A stretch of DNA of 42,663 nt from Scenedesmus sp. ARA3 (taxonomy: Eukaryota > Chlorophyta > Chlorophyceae > Sphaeropleales > Scenedesmaceae). The stretch lies in assembly GCA_004335835.1 (NCBI GenBank), contig RWJK01001076.1, forward strand, positions 25,905 to 68,567, in the 5' to 3' direction. Position 1 is the first letter of the stretch, and each line of letters starts with the position of its first letter. Position numbers and translations under genes: made by a program. Of this stretch, positions 1-12,609 are shown piece after piece. The notes beneath the pieces are model-generated. The model saw nothing but the letters and a program-made list of their open reading frames with translations. It was not told where the DNA came from and made no database searches.

Positions 1-117
1 CCCCAGCCCCAGCCCCAGCCCCAGCCCCAGCCCCAGCCCTTCACCTTCTCCTTCACCGAGCCTCAGCCCCAGCCCAAGCCCAAGCCCATCACCAAGCCCC
101 AGCCCCAGCCCCAGCCC
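1..117 (+). repeat. CCCCAG hexanucleotide repeat tract
   Basis: Near-perfect CCCCAG units fill 1-36. Degenerate CCNAGC-type units continue to about 117. The tract encodes the Ser-Pro stretch of the gene that ends at 283. Confidence 0.8.
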
Positions 118-283
118 TGAGGCCGGCAAGCCAGAGAAGAAGCTTGAGGACAAGCCCGAGCTCAAGCCTGTGCTGGTGAAGGATGAGGGCATCCAGCGTG
201 AGGATAGGATGGGTGCGGGAGGCGCGTGGGCGCCTGGCAGCTTCGACTCAATCTTCACGTCCTTCGCCAACCTGCTGAGTTAG
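2..283 (+). CDS. Ser-Pro-rich (hydroxyproline-rich-type) protein, C-terminal part
   Basis: This frame is open from the window edge to the TAG at 281-283. The first 40 or so residues are alternating Ser-Pro dipeptides, a pattern known in algal extracellular hydroxyproline-rich glycoproteins and pherophorin-type linkers. A charged Lys/Glu segment follows (about residues 42-65), then a short hydrophobic end closing with FANLLS. The start lies upstream of the window, so any signal peptide or globular domain is unseen. The hexanucleotide repeat is open in other frames too, giving Pro-Gln or Pro-Ala, but the Pro-Gln frame stops at 118-120, while this one continues into a non-repetitive tail. Function is inferred from composition only. 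Confidence 0.6.
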   Translation, partial: PSPSPSPSPSPSPSPSPSPSLSPSPSPSPSPSPSPSPSPEAGKPEKKLEDKPELKPVLVKDEGIQREDRMGAGGAWAPGSFDSIFTSFANLLS

Positions 284-2848
284 GTTTGGATGCTGGGTTA
301 GTGTCGCTTACACACAGGTGGTGGCAATGCCCTGCCAGATTCAACGGCGCATCTTCAGATGCATGGCTTTGCATACGTGATCAGCAGGGCATGGCATGTA
401 GTAATGGATGACTTCTCTTTCTTGTTGGTGGGAAGCCCACAACGGTGGCTTCGGCTTAGAGCGCTGCGGTGTAGTGCAGCTGCTCCAAGGGAAGCCAGAC
501 AAGTGGAGTCTCACATGCTGGTAGTCAGGAGTTTGCTGCGTGATCAGATACTTTTGTGGTAGACCATGGGTGACTGTGGGCTCAAGCGTGATCAGGCTGG
601 TAGTAAAACTTGTTCAACAACACACGTCGTGACTGCTGCCCTATGAGTTTGTGGTCATTGTGCAAATGGTTTTGTACAGCAAACTGCTGTGCCAAAACAC
701 TGCTATGCTGTGCAAGATAATTGTGAGGTCAATGCATGCATGCACGCATATGCATAAGCATAATACTGTGCCGCTGCTGGCAGTTGTTCACTCTTCAGGG
801 ATATACTTTCACCAGCACAGAGATGCAGCCGCCATGCTAAGAAGCATTGGTGGCCATACCTTGCCGCACCGGGCAGATGCGGCTGTCTGATATGTAACAA
901 GATGGCCTATGTATACTATGGGCAGCTACGTGGTCCGGTTGCTTATCATAAGTGGAGCATCAAGCTACATAACCAACTTGGCCGCGCCTTGCGCATGCCT
1001 AGCAATGAGCCTCAGACTTTGAGAGGATGTGCGCGGCGCTGATGTACTGTTGTCACGTTACATTCCCACCGCAATCAGAAGGCTGTTGAAGATCACAGAA
1101 GAACAAGGCAGACGTCTGGCATAGTGACTCAGCACCAGCTTGTACTGCAGCATTCCCCAGCAATTTCAGAGCCCGCTGCAGTACATGCACATGTCATGTT
1201 GATATTGCACGCTGGGACGCCGCGCTGCATGCAAACCTGGCGATGCTGCAGTTGATGATGCTGTATTGATGACGCGCAGTGCAGACATAGCAGCTTTCTG
1301 CAGACCACCAATGTGCTTCACGAAGTGTTAGCTGCGCTCTAAGGAGGCGGCGCCAACGGCCTTTTCGATGCAATTGTACAGCTGCGGGCTTGACGGGATC
1401 AACACTGTACATCGCATGTGTTGTTGATGGGTAACATGATGATGATGAACGCATGTGTTGATGCCGCAGCCTGCAAGTTGCAACAACAGGGTTACACCTC
1501 TTGCGACTACTGACACCTGATGTGATCACGCCATACGTATGGCAGCTGCGAAACGGCATGCATGCGGATTGCTGGAGGCTGCGTGTTTGTCCAAAGCACT
1601 GCTGCCGCGACAGGAGCTCACTAGAACAGTTTGTAAGAACACGGACGGGCGTACAGGGTGTATAATGTACTGGTTACATTGCTGATGCCCACTGCAAGCA
1701 GTGGAGGCACTCAGCATAGGCAAGCCACATGGTCACAGCAGTGGCACGCAAACCCACAGCCACAGCAAATAAGATTGCAGTGCAGCAGGTTTGCGCCACA
1801 CTGTGCACGACAAAGCGGCTGTTTTGGGCACTGAAGCACCCTCGCACTCTGCAACACCACACAGACCTGGAACAACAAGCCCAAAATGAAGACAACCAAC
1901 ACGAAGCACAAAACGTACTCAACACACCCAATGCAGATGTCAAGGACCAAGAACACACCCACATGAATCCGAAGAGGAGCACACATGCCGACTGTCGCTG
2001 CGCACATCAGCACGTGCTGGCTGGCACATGCTGCTGTGCAACAGCGGCTCAAAACCCGAGCGGTCGAAACCCGAACACACGCTAGTAACCTTTTGCAACA
2101 GCTGCACATCTGTCAACTCCTGCTGCGAACAGTAGGGCGCACATGCTCCCACACTGTTCGACTAGCAATGTAAACAGCCAAGGCAACAGCAGCCCCTCAG
2201 TGTGCGCGCACCCTCACATATGCAGCACCTCGGCCGGCAATGCACGCACGCTCCTCACAGCACCCCTCCGCCGCTCAACACTCCTCTCTCAGCACACGGA
2301 GCGCCGCCGCCAGGACAATGATCCGGCAATCTGAGCGTCACACACACCTACAGCAGGCGCCGCAGCGCAACATCACTGCAGCTGCTGCACCTGCGTTCCT
2401 GCAGCACACGCAGCTGCCTGCACAGCGCACCACAGCACAGTCACAGCCGCACAAAGCACAGCAGTGACATGTCCTGCATGCAAATGTAACAGGCATATGC
2501 AATGGTGACTGCTTGTCAACACCACATGCTGCGCTGCTTATTCACAGCAGCTCATCGCGCAGGCCCAGGCCCATCTGAAATGCTCAATGGCGCCCGCAGC
2601 ACTGCTACAACTCTCCTCTCCGCTGCTGCCCTGCATCCGCAGCCGCGGCTGGTTGCAGCACCTTCATAGGTTGTGCACCGGCCGCCGCGCAAAAGCAGCA
2701 AAAGCGGCACAGCGGCTGCTGCTGCCCTCCTGAAACCCGCCTAAACCAGCAAGACCTCGCGCAGCACGACAGCTGTCAGCCGCTGCTGAACAGCCGCATG
2801 CTGCGCGCAAGATCTGCTGTTCATCTACAGCACTATGCAGCCGGTTGC
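284..2848. other. Intergenic region between two convergent genes
   Basis: No convincing coding exon is seen on either strand. Open frames here are short and have no family resemblance. The region should hold the 3' UTRs of the Ser-Pro gene (+) and of FAD6 (-). From about 1730 to 2480 the plus strand is CA-rich and opens long overlapping frames on both strands, which I read as a compositional effect. Confidence 0.6.
893..897 (+). terminator. TGTAA poly(A) signal candidate
   Basis: TGTAA lies 610 bases after the stop of the Ser-Pro-rich gene. TGTAA is the common polyadenylation signal of chlorophyte algae. A second copy is at 1632-1636. The match is short, so it could be chance. Confidence 0.35.
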
Positions 2849-5800
2849 CTAGGGTGTGTTGGGGATGACCTTGCGCTGCACCTCGAAGAAGGGCTCGGGC
2901 TGCGCCTGGTCAAACGGCACGTAGTTCTTCTTCTCGTCGTACACGTGCAGCTCTGCGGGGTGACGGGAGCAGGACAGGGGAAGTAAAGCAGCGCGGCAGG
3001 TGCGAATCATGGTCAGTACCGGGGAATGCAGTTGTATAAAGCACAGGCCGTTGTGGCACAGCAAGCATGTGCAGCAGGGTGACAGACCACTACACACACA
3101 GGCTGCGCGCAATGCCCGTGAATCACCACCGCATGCAACTGTGCCGCCTGTCTCCACATGCAGCCGCTCGGACATCACCGCCGCACCTGTGAAGATGGTC
3201 TTCATCATGCGCCAGTTGAAGGTGCAGCTGGTCATGTACTCGCCCCAGTTCTGCTTGAGGCTCTCGTTGGCCTTGCGCAGGTTGTACCAGGGGATCTTGC
3301 TGTTCACGTGGTGCGGCACGTGCACGCTGATGTCGTGGCACAGGAACTCCACCCAGCGGGGGTACTCGCAGTCCACGGTGCCTGCAGCAGCAGGTTGCAG
3401 CAGCAGGATGATGTCAGCAAATTGTACAGAGTGAAGTGGTGAGTTCCATGGCACGCTGCCTAAAGGCAACGCAACAGCACATCACAACAGGCCATCCTCA
3501 GTCCAAAGACAGCCCACGCGTCAACACAAGCAGCACTGCTTCGAGTGCTGTGTGACACCACCGCTAGCGCATCGAATGCCGCACCACCCCGCTGCCTGTC
3601 GCACCTGACAGCTGCGCCTTGGCTGCGTTCCACTCCTCCGCAGGCTTGAAGGGGATGTGCGGCGCGGTGTGGTGCACCACGGTGAAGGTGCTCATCCAGA
3701 AGTGGTAGCCCAGCCACGGCATCAGCCAGTACTTGGCCACGCCAGCCAGCCCCGTGTAGTAGCCCAGGATGGGCAGGCCCACAAAGGCAGCCACGGCGCA
3801 GGCGGCCAGGCTCACCAGCACCTGCGAGAAGCAGCAGCAGCAGCAGCAGCAGCACACAAGTGAAATCAAGGGTCAGGTGTGGCTTGGTGGTTGCGACAAC
3901 ATGTGATGGGCAGGCCCACAAAGGCAGGCCACGGCGCAGGCGGCCAGGCTCACCACCACCTGTGCGGAGGGAGCAGCAGCAAACAACATATGTGTGTGAG
4001 GAAGGGGCGACTGTGGCTGGTTCAAATGGTTCCAACATCAACAGCAAGAGGAGACAGCCAGCCCAGGACAGCAAGGAAGCAAGAGCAGCCTGTGTGCCTC
4101 AAACAGACAGACAGCTGACAGCGAGCAGCCAGCAGCGCCTGCACTCACCCGTGGCTTCTGCTTCTCTGTGTACTTGGCCAGGTCAAAGTGCCAGATCCAC
4201 CAGTGGCCCACGCTGGCCCACAGCTTCAGCGGGCTGCCCAGGAAGGTCTTGTAGATGGTCTTCTGAGTGGGGCTCCACTTCTCCATCTCACTGGGCATGA
4301 CGGGGTGCCACGCGGTGTCCTCAACCAGCCTGCGAGGCGGGGCAGGTCAGCATGCAGACGTGAGTAAAAAGCAATGAACGTTGTCAGTGTTGCTAGGCAT
4401 GCCAGGGTGCCACGCGGTGTCCTCAACCAGCCTGCGAGGCGGGGCCAGCAGCAGCAGCGGCAGAAACGTTCAGTGCACGGCAGCGGATATGTGGCAAAAC
4501 GGTATGCAGATGCGAGCTGCTGCAAAGAACCAAGCGGCCTGACCCGGCCTCACAGCAGCGCGCACGCAGCATAGCCCCGACATACGTGCATGCATGCGCG
4601 CAGCCAGCCGTGCGTGGGCTCACTTGTTGGTCTGTGCGTGGTGCTGGTTGTGCTTGATCCTCCATGGCTCGAAGGGGTAGATGAGCGGCATGAATGCCAG
4701 CGTGCCCACAATGTCCTCCAGCAGCTTGTTCTCGCTGAAGCTGCGGTGCCCGCAGTCGTGGCCGATCACAAAGAACTGCACAGGGAACAGACCGTCACGC
4801 GTGCGAGGAAGGGGCAGGGTCAGATACGTAGTGCGCGGCACACGCGCTGCATCAGGCGGGATATGCAGGCGGGATGGCGCCGGGCGCAGAGCATGACACC
4901 ACTTTCGCCGAGGCTTTGACAACACAGGCACGCTGCATGCGCCCACAACAGCTGCAGTTGCCAGCTGCTATAAGTTCTACTGAAGCACAAACGCCCGCAC
5001 GCTGCCGCTAGTAACTGCACTGCTGTACACGTGTGTACGTTCACTGCGCCTGGTCAGCGCTGCTGCCACGCACCCCTGTGAAGGCTGTGCCTGCGATGAA
5101 CCACGCGAATGGCAGCAGGTACCAGGGTGACACGCTGATGAGGTACATGCTGGCAGACACGGACACCAGCGTGGTGACGACTGCGCCCCATGCCTTGGCC
5201 ATGTTCAGCTGGAACACCTGCAGCAGCAAACAGCAGAGCGGCAGCAGCGACGACGGCCCGGTCAGAAATGAGGTGGGTAGGGTGGCGAAGCATTGCAGGC
5301 GGCCAGCTGCTTGCAAAAGACGGCATGAGCAGCGCATTGTGTCCAGGTGTAGATGCATGCGCAAATGGGGCGGCAAGTGCTGCCAATCGGCTTTCCAAAG
5401 CACAGCGCACTGCTGGCGGCGCTATTGCACATGTTGCATGTGTGCTGGAAGCTGCAGCTGCACACGTGGCGGCTTGCAACTCACGTCAGCGGGCATGGAC
5501 TTGACAATGTCTGTGAGGGAGACACCGTCTGGCAGCTCCGAGCCGATGCTCTTGTAGCCCCACTGCAGGTGGCACACAACATCAACAGCAGATCAGCATA
5601 TGAGGCAGGGACGCACACGGCTGTACCCTACCCATGCACCCTGCCTGTGCATAGCTAGGGCTGCCCATGCATGCTGTGGAAATGATAATCATGAGCTGGT
5701 GCAGGTGCAGGGGCCAGACTGGCACTTGCTGCAGCTGCAGCCTGCTTCAGGGTGCTAGCAGGCTGTGTGTGTGTGGCAACCACTGAACGCCCACCTCCTC

Positions 5801-6388
5801 AGCGAGCTGCTTGCGCTCGGAGGCTGGCAGCTGCGCAATGGGGACATCGATGGCTGCGGCAGCTGGCACGGTCTTGGGTGCCTGCAGGGTAGCGAGAGGT
5901 GCAGACGTGCACAGAGACGCGTGGGTCAATCAGTCATCTCAATCTGCCTGGTGGCAAGAGACCACATTCTGCTGACAAAGGCGCTGAAAAGTGATAATTG
6001 AATGCAACCTTGTAGCCCTATGCTTGAGATCGTTGCTCTGAGCATGCACCACAGACTGCTCAGCTCCCAGTGCGTACACCGCTGCTCCCCCACGCACCTG
6101 CACCAGACGCCTGTTGGGCAGGAGAGGCCTTGCGGCAACTGCAAGCAGGGTAAAGCCGCGGCAGGGTGTGAGCAGCCTTGCAAGTGGAGCAGAAGACCCC
6201 ACCGATGCGAACTCTAAACGCCTACAGCCTGCTCACCTCGGGATCCAGCAGCCGGGGAGCTGACGCCCCGCACCTGAATCACAACAATTGCACGCAGCGT
6301 GTCAGCCGAATCGCTGACGGGCCAGGGTCACTCCCACTGCGCCAGCACCCGAGCCACTTACCAGCCTGTTGGATGCCATAAGTGCCAT
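2849..6388 (-). CDS. FAD6: Chloroplast omega-6 (delta-12) fatty acid desaturase
   Basis: Eleven minus-strand exons join in phase to 420 aa: 6388-6362, 6273-6237, 6138-6098, 5881-5795, 5562-5485, 5217-5074, 4775-4624, 4329-4149, 3821-3605, 3381-3187, 2952-2849. The three di-iron histidine boxes of membrane desaturases are present: HDCGH (144-148), HNQHH (180-184) and HVPHH (342-346). The blocks [25 protein letters not shown] and [11 protein letters not shown] are diagnostic of the FAD6 branch (plastid glycerolipid, ferredoxin-dependent, 18:1 to 18:2) rather than ER FAD2. The first ~50 residues are basic and Ser/Ala-rich, as in a transit peptide. Exons 2 and 3 are tiny (37 and 41 nt) and rest on phase and splice consensus. 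Introns 7 and 8 carry partial copies of the following exon starts. It shares an upstream region with the divergent gene at 6734. Confidence 0.93.
3908..3967 (-). repeat. Copy of FAD6 exon-9 start in the upstream intron
   Basis: This stretch is nearly identical to 3765-3825, the beginning of exon 9 with its acceptor. It lies about 140 bases upstream in the same intron and is joined to the true exon by CAG repeats. Confidence 0.8.
4396..4446 (-). repeat. Copy of FAD6 exon-8 start in the upstream intron
   Basis: The first ~33 coding bases of exon 8 (4329-4149) and its acceptor context recur here almost unchanged, about 110 bases further upstream. The acceptor CAG is kept, giving a potential decoy splice site. 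Confidence 0.8.
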
Positions 6389-6733
6389 GATGAAGTTTGT
6401 ATGAGGTTTCTGTTGACCCCTCACACTGAGAAAGGTGCAGGCTGCCAGGGTGGGCGCAGCTATGGCTTGCAGGGCAACCAGACTCGAAAATAACAGACAA
6501 AGTGTTGCGTATCCTGATGACGACTACGCGGTGCTCGAACTGACCTCATTGGTTTCAATCTCGTCAATCAAGCAGGGATTTGCCTTTTTTGTAGGAGCCG
6601 CGGCCTCCTTTGACATAGCAACCACTACCACAGCACACCTCGCACACACCTGTGGCAAGATCAACCAGTTGCCTGATCCTTTGTAGATTAGGGAACCATC
6701 TGAAGCCCTTGCACAGCTGGTTACATCCAGCCC
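6389..6733. promoter_or_regulatory. Shared divergent upstream region
   Basis: The 345 bases between the start codons of FAD6 (-) and the small plastid-type protein (+) must carry both 5' UTRs and promoters. Both products look plastid-targeted, so shared control is plausible but inferred. I see no clear TATA box. A T-rich patch lies at 6575-6590. Confidence 0.5.
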
Positions 6734-7951
6734 ATGGCTAGCATGCTCCACACACAGCAGCTGGGCCGGGCGTGCCTGGCTGGTGGCAGTGTCAGGCAGC
6801 AGCCCATGCGCGTCAGCAGCAGGCGCCTAGCACCATGCTATGCAGCAGACAATGGCCAGGAGCCCAGCCCCAGCTCCTCACCAGCTGACGAGGAGGCGCG
6901 CATAGAGGCGCTGGAAGCGCGCCTGCGCAAGGGCGGCAAGCCACGCCAGATCCCCATCAGGTGAGGCTGGTGCAGTGACGCAGCAGTTGTTTGACAATGT
7001 CTCACTTGCACTGGCAGACGCAGGTTGTTTTATGCTCGAGTTTTCATCCTGCCGTGGTTGTGCGGCTGTTGTTTTCTTCCTGGCGCTGAACATGCCTTTA
7101 CTCGGCTTCCGTGAGTAGTATAAGCGAATCTGAGCTGTCACCTGCACGTGTGTGTGTGTGTGCAGAACACACTGGCAAGTGTGCGGAAACAGCCGGCGGT
7201 GGTGCCATGCACCAGCACTGCAAACAAGTGCATATGTTTGAACACGCCAATGTTGCAGATTTATGCATGCAGGCATGTGCAATGGTGCACTTGTGCATGC
7301 ACACCAACAACAACTTCATTGTGTTCTTCAAGCCATACATTGCTGCTCGTCATCAGTCTGTATGAGTGTGCTTATGTGTGGCAACAACGCATGAGGGAGC
7401 ATCCCCGCATCCTTTGCTTAAGCTTGACAGGACAACAGCTGGATAGCCGCTTGGTGGAAGGGCAGGGAGCAGCAGCATGGTCAGCCCGCTGGACTCCAGC
7501 AGCGGCAAACTTTTAACACGTCAGATTGCATTATCCTGTCGAGCGCCTCTTCTTTGTGCTTCAAGATTCCATGCAGCTTCTGAGTGGGCAGCCTCCGCTG
7601 TGCTGTCAAGACAGCAGTAGCCGCACACGTGCGTGACAAGCATGCATGCGCGCCGCCCCCGCCACCGCCGCCGTTGCTTGCAGGAACATGACGCCCAAGC
7701 AGGAGCAGGTGGACGCCACGCGTGCCGAGTGGAAGGAGGGCAAGCTCTTCCCTGAGGGCTGGGAGCAGATGCCGCTGCCTGACAAGGTGGCTGAGCTGTA
7801 CCTGGGGCAGCGCGGCATGCTGTTCTGGGCCAACAAGGCCGCCTGGGCCAGCGTGTGGGTGGTAGGTGGTGCCTGGGTGCTGTTCCGGTTCATCGGGCCT
7901 GCGCTGGGGCTGTACAAGCTGCAGGGCGACCTGATGGGGCCACCCGTGTAG
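6734..7951 (+). CDS. Small single-pass chloroplast-type membrane protein
   Basis: Two exons, 6734-6960 and 7684-7951, join through a GTGAGG donor and TTGCAG acceptor to give 164 aa. Residues 1-36 are rich in Arg, Ser, Gln and Ala and resemble an algal plastid transit peptide. A charged stretch (EARIEALEARLRKGGK, ~54-69) follows. Exon 2 begins with the conserved-looking block EWKEGKLFPEGWEQM (91-105), then a membrane segment around 127-149 ending in FRFIGPALGLY. The tryptophan-rich block and the membrane anchor look like a conserved photosynthetic-lineage protein, but I cannot name the family. It may act in the thylakoid or envelope membrane; that is inference. An alternative start at 6743 is possible. 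Confidence 0.82.
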
Positions 7952-9882
7952 GTGCATATGCGGATGATGTATATTTGATGTATGGTTTCAAGAGAGGGCA
8001 GTTTTTGTGCTGTGAGGCAGGCGTTGAGTGCTTGCATCGATGGTGCTGCGAGCTGCCGTCTGCTTTGGTCGCCTTGTTGAGCAGGTTGTTTGGTAGGGGT
8101 TTGTTGCCAGCAGACAAGGCAGTTACTGCACTGGACCCCAGCTGTGCACGGACAGCTGGTGCATTCGCCTTGCCTGTTTGTGGCGTGCGGGCTGACGTGG
8201 GTGTCTCTGAGTTGCGAGTGCAAGTACAATGTCCATGCGCACATCAGCAGCATCGTATCAATGTTTTTGGTGTACAAGTGCTGACAATGCCACTGCGGGT
8301 GGTTGATCGTGTTGTTCCAGCAGCAGGGCTGGGGAGCGTGTGGTTGTTGAGCGTACGTGGTTGTGAGAGAGGAGCGTTGCTGCCCATGTAGGTGTGGGAC
8401 AGGGGTCGCTGCAGGTGTGCTGAGGCAGGCGGGCAGGCATGGGCAGGGCACCTGCATGCTTCTGGCACCAGTGCTGGCCTGCAGTGTCACACTGCAGTGC
8501 TCGCTGACCAGCTGGTGGCGGTGATGTTACGAACAGTGGGTGTCTCTTGCGTGCTTTGCATGTAAAATGACGAATTCTATACAAAGTCAGGATACCGAAG
8601 TACGCTGGTCATGTATGCCGCTTTGCATGTATGCCGCGCAACACCTGCTGCATGTGCGTCGTGGGAGTGCACAGTGCAAGTACCATGCATGGTGTCTGGT
8701 ACAGATGTTGCATTTGGGGATGCACTCGTGGTGCCCACATGCTGGTCGTGAAGCGATGCAGCACCCAGGAGGCATGTGTGTATAACCAAAGGGCCCCCGG
8801 GCTTGGTGTCTGTACTGCTGCGCGCACCTCTCTTTCAGCAGCAGCACACAGGCGCCAGTGCAGCCCGGTGGCTACAAGCAACAGCTGTCAACATGGAGTT
8901 TCAACATGGAGGCTGTGCTTGATGTGTACAGTGAGTGAGTGTAGGCTTCAGGTATGGTTTGCAAAGCTGCACATGCATTGCAAATGCAGCCATGTGCAGC
9001 ACCGCTGGTGTGGTGGTGTTGCGTTATTGAAATTTTCCCATCAGGCTGCATGTGCATTGCCCAGCAGTGGGCAAGGATCGACGTAACACTGCTGACAAGG
9101 GCTGTTACACATGGGTTCCGTCAGGGGTGTTCCTTTCTTAATACATTGCCTTGCAACGCAATTCAGTTTGCACTGCAAAGATTTGATGATGTTGAAGAGG
9201 TTGCGCAGGCTGTGGTGGGATAGAGCACTGTAAATCACCTCCTGAACCAGCAGTGTACCTATGTACGCGTTCAAATAGGCAGTATCTGCAAATGACCAGG
9301 CTGGAAAGGGCAAGACTTCTGCTTGCACTGATGGCCACGCCAAACTTTGGAAGGTTATCCACAGGGAAGCTGGTTTGCCAGCATCTAATTGCATGCACAT
9401 GCCCAATGCTCGAAGCCACCAAACAGCGGCAATAGACACAGGAGACAGTTCTCAAGCAAATGCACGACACACTGCCCGGCATCGTCTACTGAAGCGAACC
9501 ACTTGGCAGCAGCAAACTGGCACCTGGTATGTTGATCAGCAGGTCTTGCCTTGCTCCCACCGGCAGTCAATCACCATACACTATTATCGTTGAAGTGAAA
9601 GAAAATGTACTTGCCAAGACAATAGGCCCGCCTTCGAGAAGGATTCTTGAACAATCGCACGGAACCTGACTCCGAACCCGCCAGGCCTTCTGACACTCTC
9701 ACTGCTCATCAGCACTGGTGCTTGGGCAACCAACTAGCTTAACATCGTGCACCTGTCACTGTTTTTGCCAGCAAGTGCACGACCGCGCCAACCAACTTGG
9801 CATTACAAGAGTGCACTGCGCGTGCAGCCTGCGTTTGATCAGCAGTCCAACACTGATTGCACCTCTAATCAAGCACAAAGGG
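7952..9882. other. Intergenic region
   Basis: No exon chain with consistent phase or family resemblance was found here. The region should include the 3' UTR of the small membrane-protein gene and the promoter of the bZIP gene. The long antisense frames over 7606-8490 look like chance. Confidence 0.55.
8561..8565 (+). terminator. TGTAA poly(A) signal candidate
   Basis: TGTAA is found 610 bases after the stop at 7951, the first on this strand after that gene. A long 3' UTR would be typical for green algae. Confidence 0.45.
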
Positions 9883-11636
9883 ATGCAGTCTCCCGTGCTG
9901 GACCCCTGCCTGGCCAGCAGTGAAGACCTCGGCTTTTTGGACTTGTTCGATGAGACAGCGGGCGCACCCGGCAAGAGCATGGATCTGGAAATATGCTTAG
10001 ACCACTTGGGTGGCTATCAGCCAGCCTCTCGGCCAGGTGGGCGATGCAGGACTTTGGTGGAGTGGGCGGTTCCCGCAGCAGCATCGAGGTGCAGCTTGCA
10101 GCCATGGCTGTTGCTGGGTTCCGCATGCACGGCTAAAAGCCATCGCCTCATTGTATTTTCGACGTTGATGCTGCGTAGACGTTGTCTTGGCGTCAGGCTG
10201 GCCCAGGCTGACCTGTTGGATTGCGATTTGCCCGCCCGTCTTTGTTTGCCCTTGCAGATCGCGACCAGCTGCTGCGCGCTGCTCTTCGATCACACCCTGA
10301 GTACACAGTGCACGACGCGGGAGCGCACGCACACGCAGGGTGAGTGCTGCGCAGAGTCAACGCTATGTTAGCAGCCAGAGCTGCTCACGTCCACACAGCA
10401 CAGCACGCTGACTGATCCGCTGCACTGCACCACTCTTGCTGCAGGCTTGATGACCCTCTGCAGCAGGTTGACAACAATGCAGCAGCAGTGAGCCAGCCCT
10501 CAGCAGCGGCCGCAGCAGTTGCTGTCAAGCCAGAGCCGGCAACAGCAGCAACGCCTGCAGCAACATCGTTCCAGCAGGAGCAGCAGCAGCCCCAGCAGTC
10601 AGCATCCAAGTCCTCTCGGCAGAAGGCGTCAACCAAGCAGCAAGACCTGCTTGACAGCGAATCTGATGGCGAAGCAACACAGGGCGGCAAGGGCACCAGC
10701 AAGCGCAGGCGCCGCATCAGGAATGCAAAGCAGCAGGAGCTCAACAGGCTGGCACAGCAGCGCTACAGGTGAGCACATACAGGTGCAGGAGTGCAGGTAT
10801 ATTGCATGTATTGTGTGGTGCACGTGGCATGGTGTATTGTGGGGAATCGAATGGCCAATGTAGCTGCATGATCTGGTGTCAATGCACCCCCGTGTGGCTA
10901 TGACGTAAACAGCACAGCAGCTGACATCCGAGGTGTCTGGTGGCAGCACAACAGCACGCTTGCATTCAGCGCTGCAGCATGCATTTCAGACCTTTGCACG
11001 CACATACCGTGACTGCTCCTTTTGACATCTTTCTTCGGCTGCTGCATTTGCCGCTGCAGGGAGCGCAAGAAGCAGAAGTACTGCAACCTGCAGGGCACCG
11101 TGGACGAGCTCAGCGTGCGCCTCAGCCAGCTCAACACGCTGGAGGCAGCCAACAGTGAGCTGGCGCAGCGCAACGGGCAGCTGGAGGGCGTGGTGAAGCA
11201 GCAGCAGGTGCAGCTGCAGCAGCAGCAGGACACCATCTCCAAGCAGGCCCAGCAGCTGCAGACGCAGGCGCACCAGCTGGCTCACCAGGCGCAGCAGCTG
11301 CAGAGCCAGGTGCTGCACATCGAGCAGCAGGACAGGCAGCTGGCGGAGCTCAAGGGCCGCCCTGCAGGCAGCAGCAGCAGCCAGCAGCAGCAGCCGGCAG
11401 ATGCAGACCAGCTGAATGATCAGCTGGCGCTGGCTGTGCGTGCTGTGCTGACAGGCGTGAGCAGCATGACCAGCATGCTGCCTGCCAAGGACGCGCAGCA
11501 GATGCAGCAGGTGGTGACCACGCTGCCTGACAGCATCCTGCAGCAGCTCCGCAGCTGCTGCCGCGAGGTGGCGCTGCACCTGAAGAAGACGGACGTCAAG
11601 GAGATGCCGCACGCAGTGCAGGTGCCCTGCTGCTAG
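9883..11636 (+). CDS. bZIP transcription factor
   Basis: Four exons (9883-10036, 10258-10339, 10445-10768, 11060-11636) join in phase to 378 aa. An acidic N-terminal part (residues 1-50, LDPCLASSEDLGFLDLFDE) could be an activation region. A Gln/Ala/Ser-rich spacer leads to a nuclear-localisation-like KRRRRIRNAK and the basic region at ~167-190. N179-x7-R187-x9-L197 is a perfect bZIP signature, and leucines continue at 204 and 211 before Asn takes the heptad position. A very long Gln-rich coiled coil follows (~220-290), then a helical C-terminal domain ending in VPCC. Intron 3 splits the codon of Arg187 in the DNA-binding helix. The start is the first ATG in an open frame. Target genes cannot be read from the sequence. 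Confidence 0.9.
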
Positions 11637-12609
11637 TCCTGGCGCATGTCGAGCACTTGATGGCAGAGTGTTTCTGTTGCTGACGGCTGTGTGTGGTGTG
11701 CACATCTCGTATCTCCTTGTGCTGTTGCCTGGCTGTGTGCGCAACGCTGCTTGCTTGCGGGCAGTGTTTTTCGTGCATTGCATGTGGTGGGTCGGGCCCC
11801 AAGGTGGCTTTATTCGGGTTGCCTGCGTGGTGGCGAGGCGGCCGATTGGAAGGATGGATGCACCCATGCACTCACGATGGCTGGTGCACAATGTTGTGCC
11901 TGGTTATACATCAACAGTGGCGGAGGACTGAAACTGAGTAGGCAGAGTAGCACACAGGTTTTAGCTAGGCCCGCGATGGTTTGGGGACGTGATTTCTTGA
12001 CCAACCGATTGGTGTGCTGCACACCTGTCTGTACATTGCCTCAACAGCAGCAGCCGCACTTAGCAAGCCATGTTGCTGCTGCTGCGCCACGCTATGACTT
12101 TAGCACGCTGCTGCACATGGGGTCTTTGCTGTGCGCACTAAAACCCCTTGATGGGCTGCCTGGTTTGGTAGCTTCAGTCAATCAAAAAAGTTACTGCTGT
12201 GCCACAGCTTTTTGCACGCAGCAAGCTATCTTACAGTGTGTTTTCCAGAGCTTGCATGTCTTTTTCCCGAGGCGATGACGGTGCACTGCTGTTTGCCACG
12301 CTAGGTGGTTTGTCTGTGTGGCGAGTCAGGGGCAGCTGCTAGGTCGCCCCTGCTAGAAGAGTTGCATTGGATCAGGGTTGCGATGCCATGGATTACGGAA
12401 GCGGCAGGTTGACCTGGCTCTAGTGCCAGCATGTGTGTTTGTTTGGTTGTACTACCCAGGTCTGCTTGTACTGCTTGCTTGGTAGGATGCACCTGGTTTC
12501 ACTGCCTGGTGCTGCAATGCCATGAGTTGCTGGCAGCACTGCATGATAGCTGCCAGCGCTTGTGAGCTTGGCCCCAGCTGCGTGCGTGCGCTAGGCTGGC
12601 TTGGGCAAC

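Noticed and set aside
7606..8490. 294-codon minus-strand open frame
   Set aside because: It runs antisense through the second exon of the small membrane-protein gene and the following spacer. Its composition is random and it resembles nothing.
10986..11891. 301-codon minus-strand open frame
   Set aside because: It lies antisense to the Gln-rich bZIP exon. CAG repeats open all frames, here as Leu-rich sequence.
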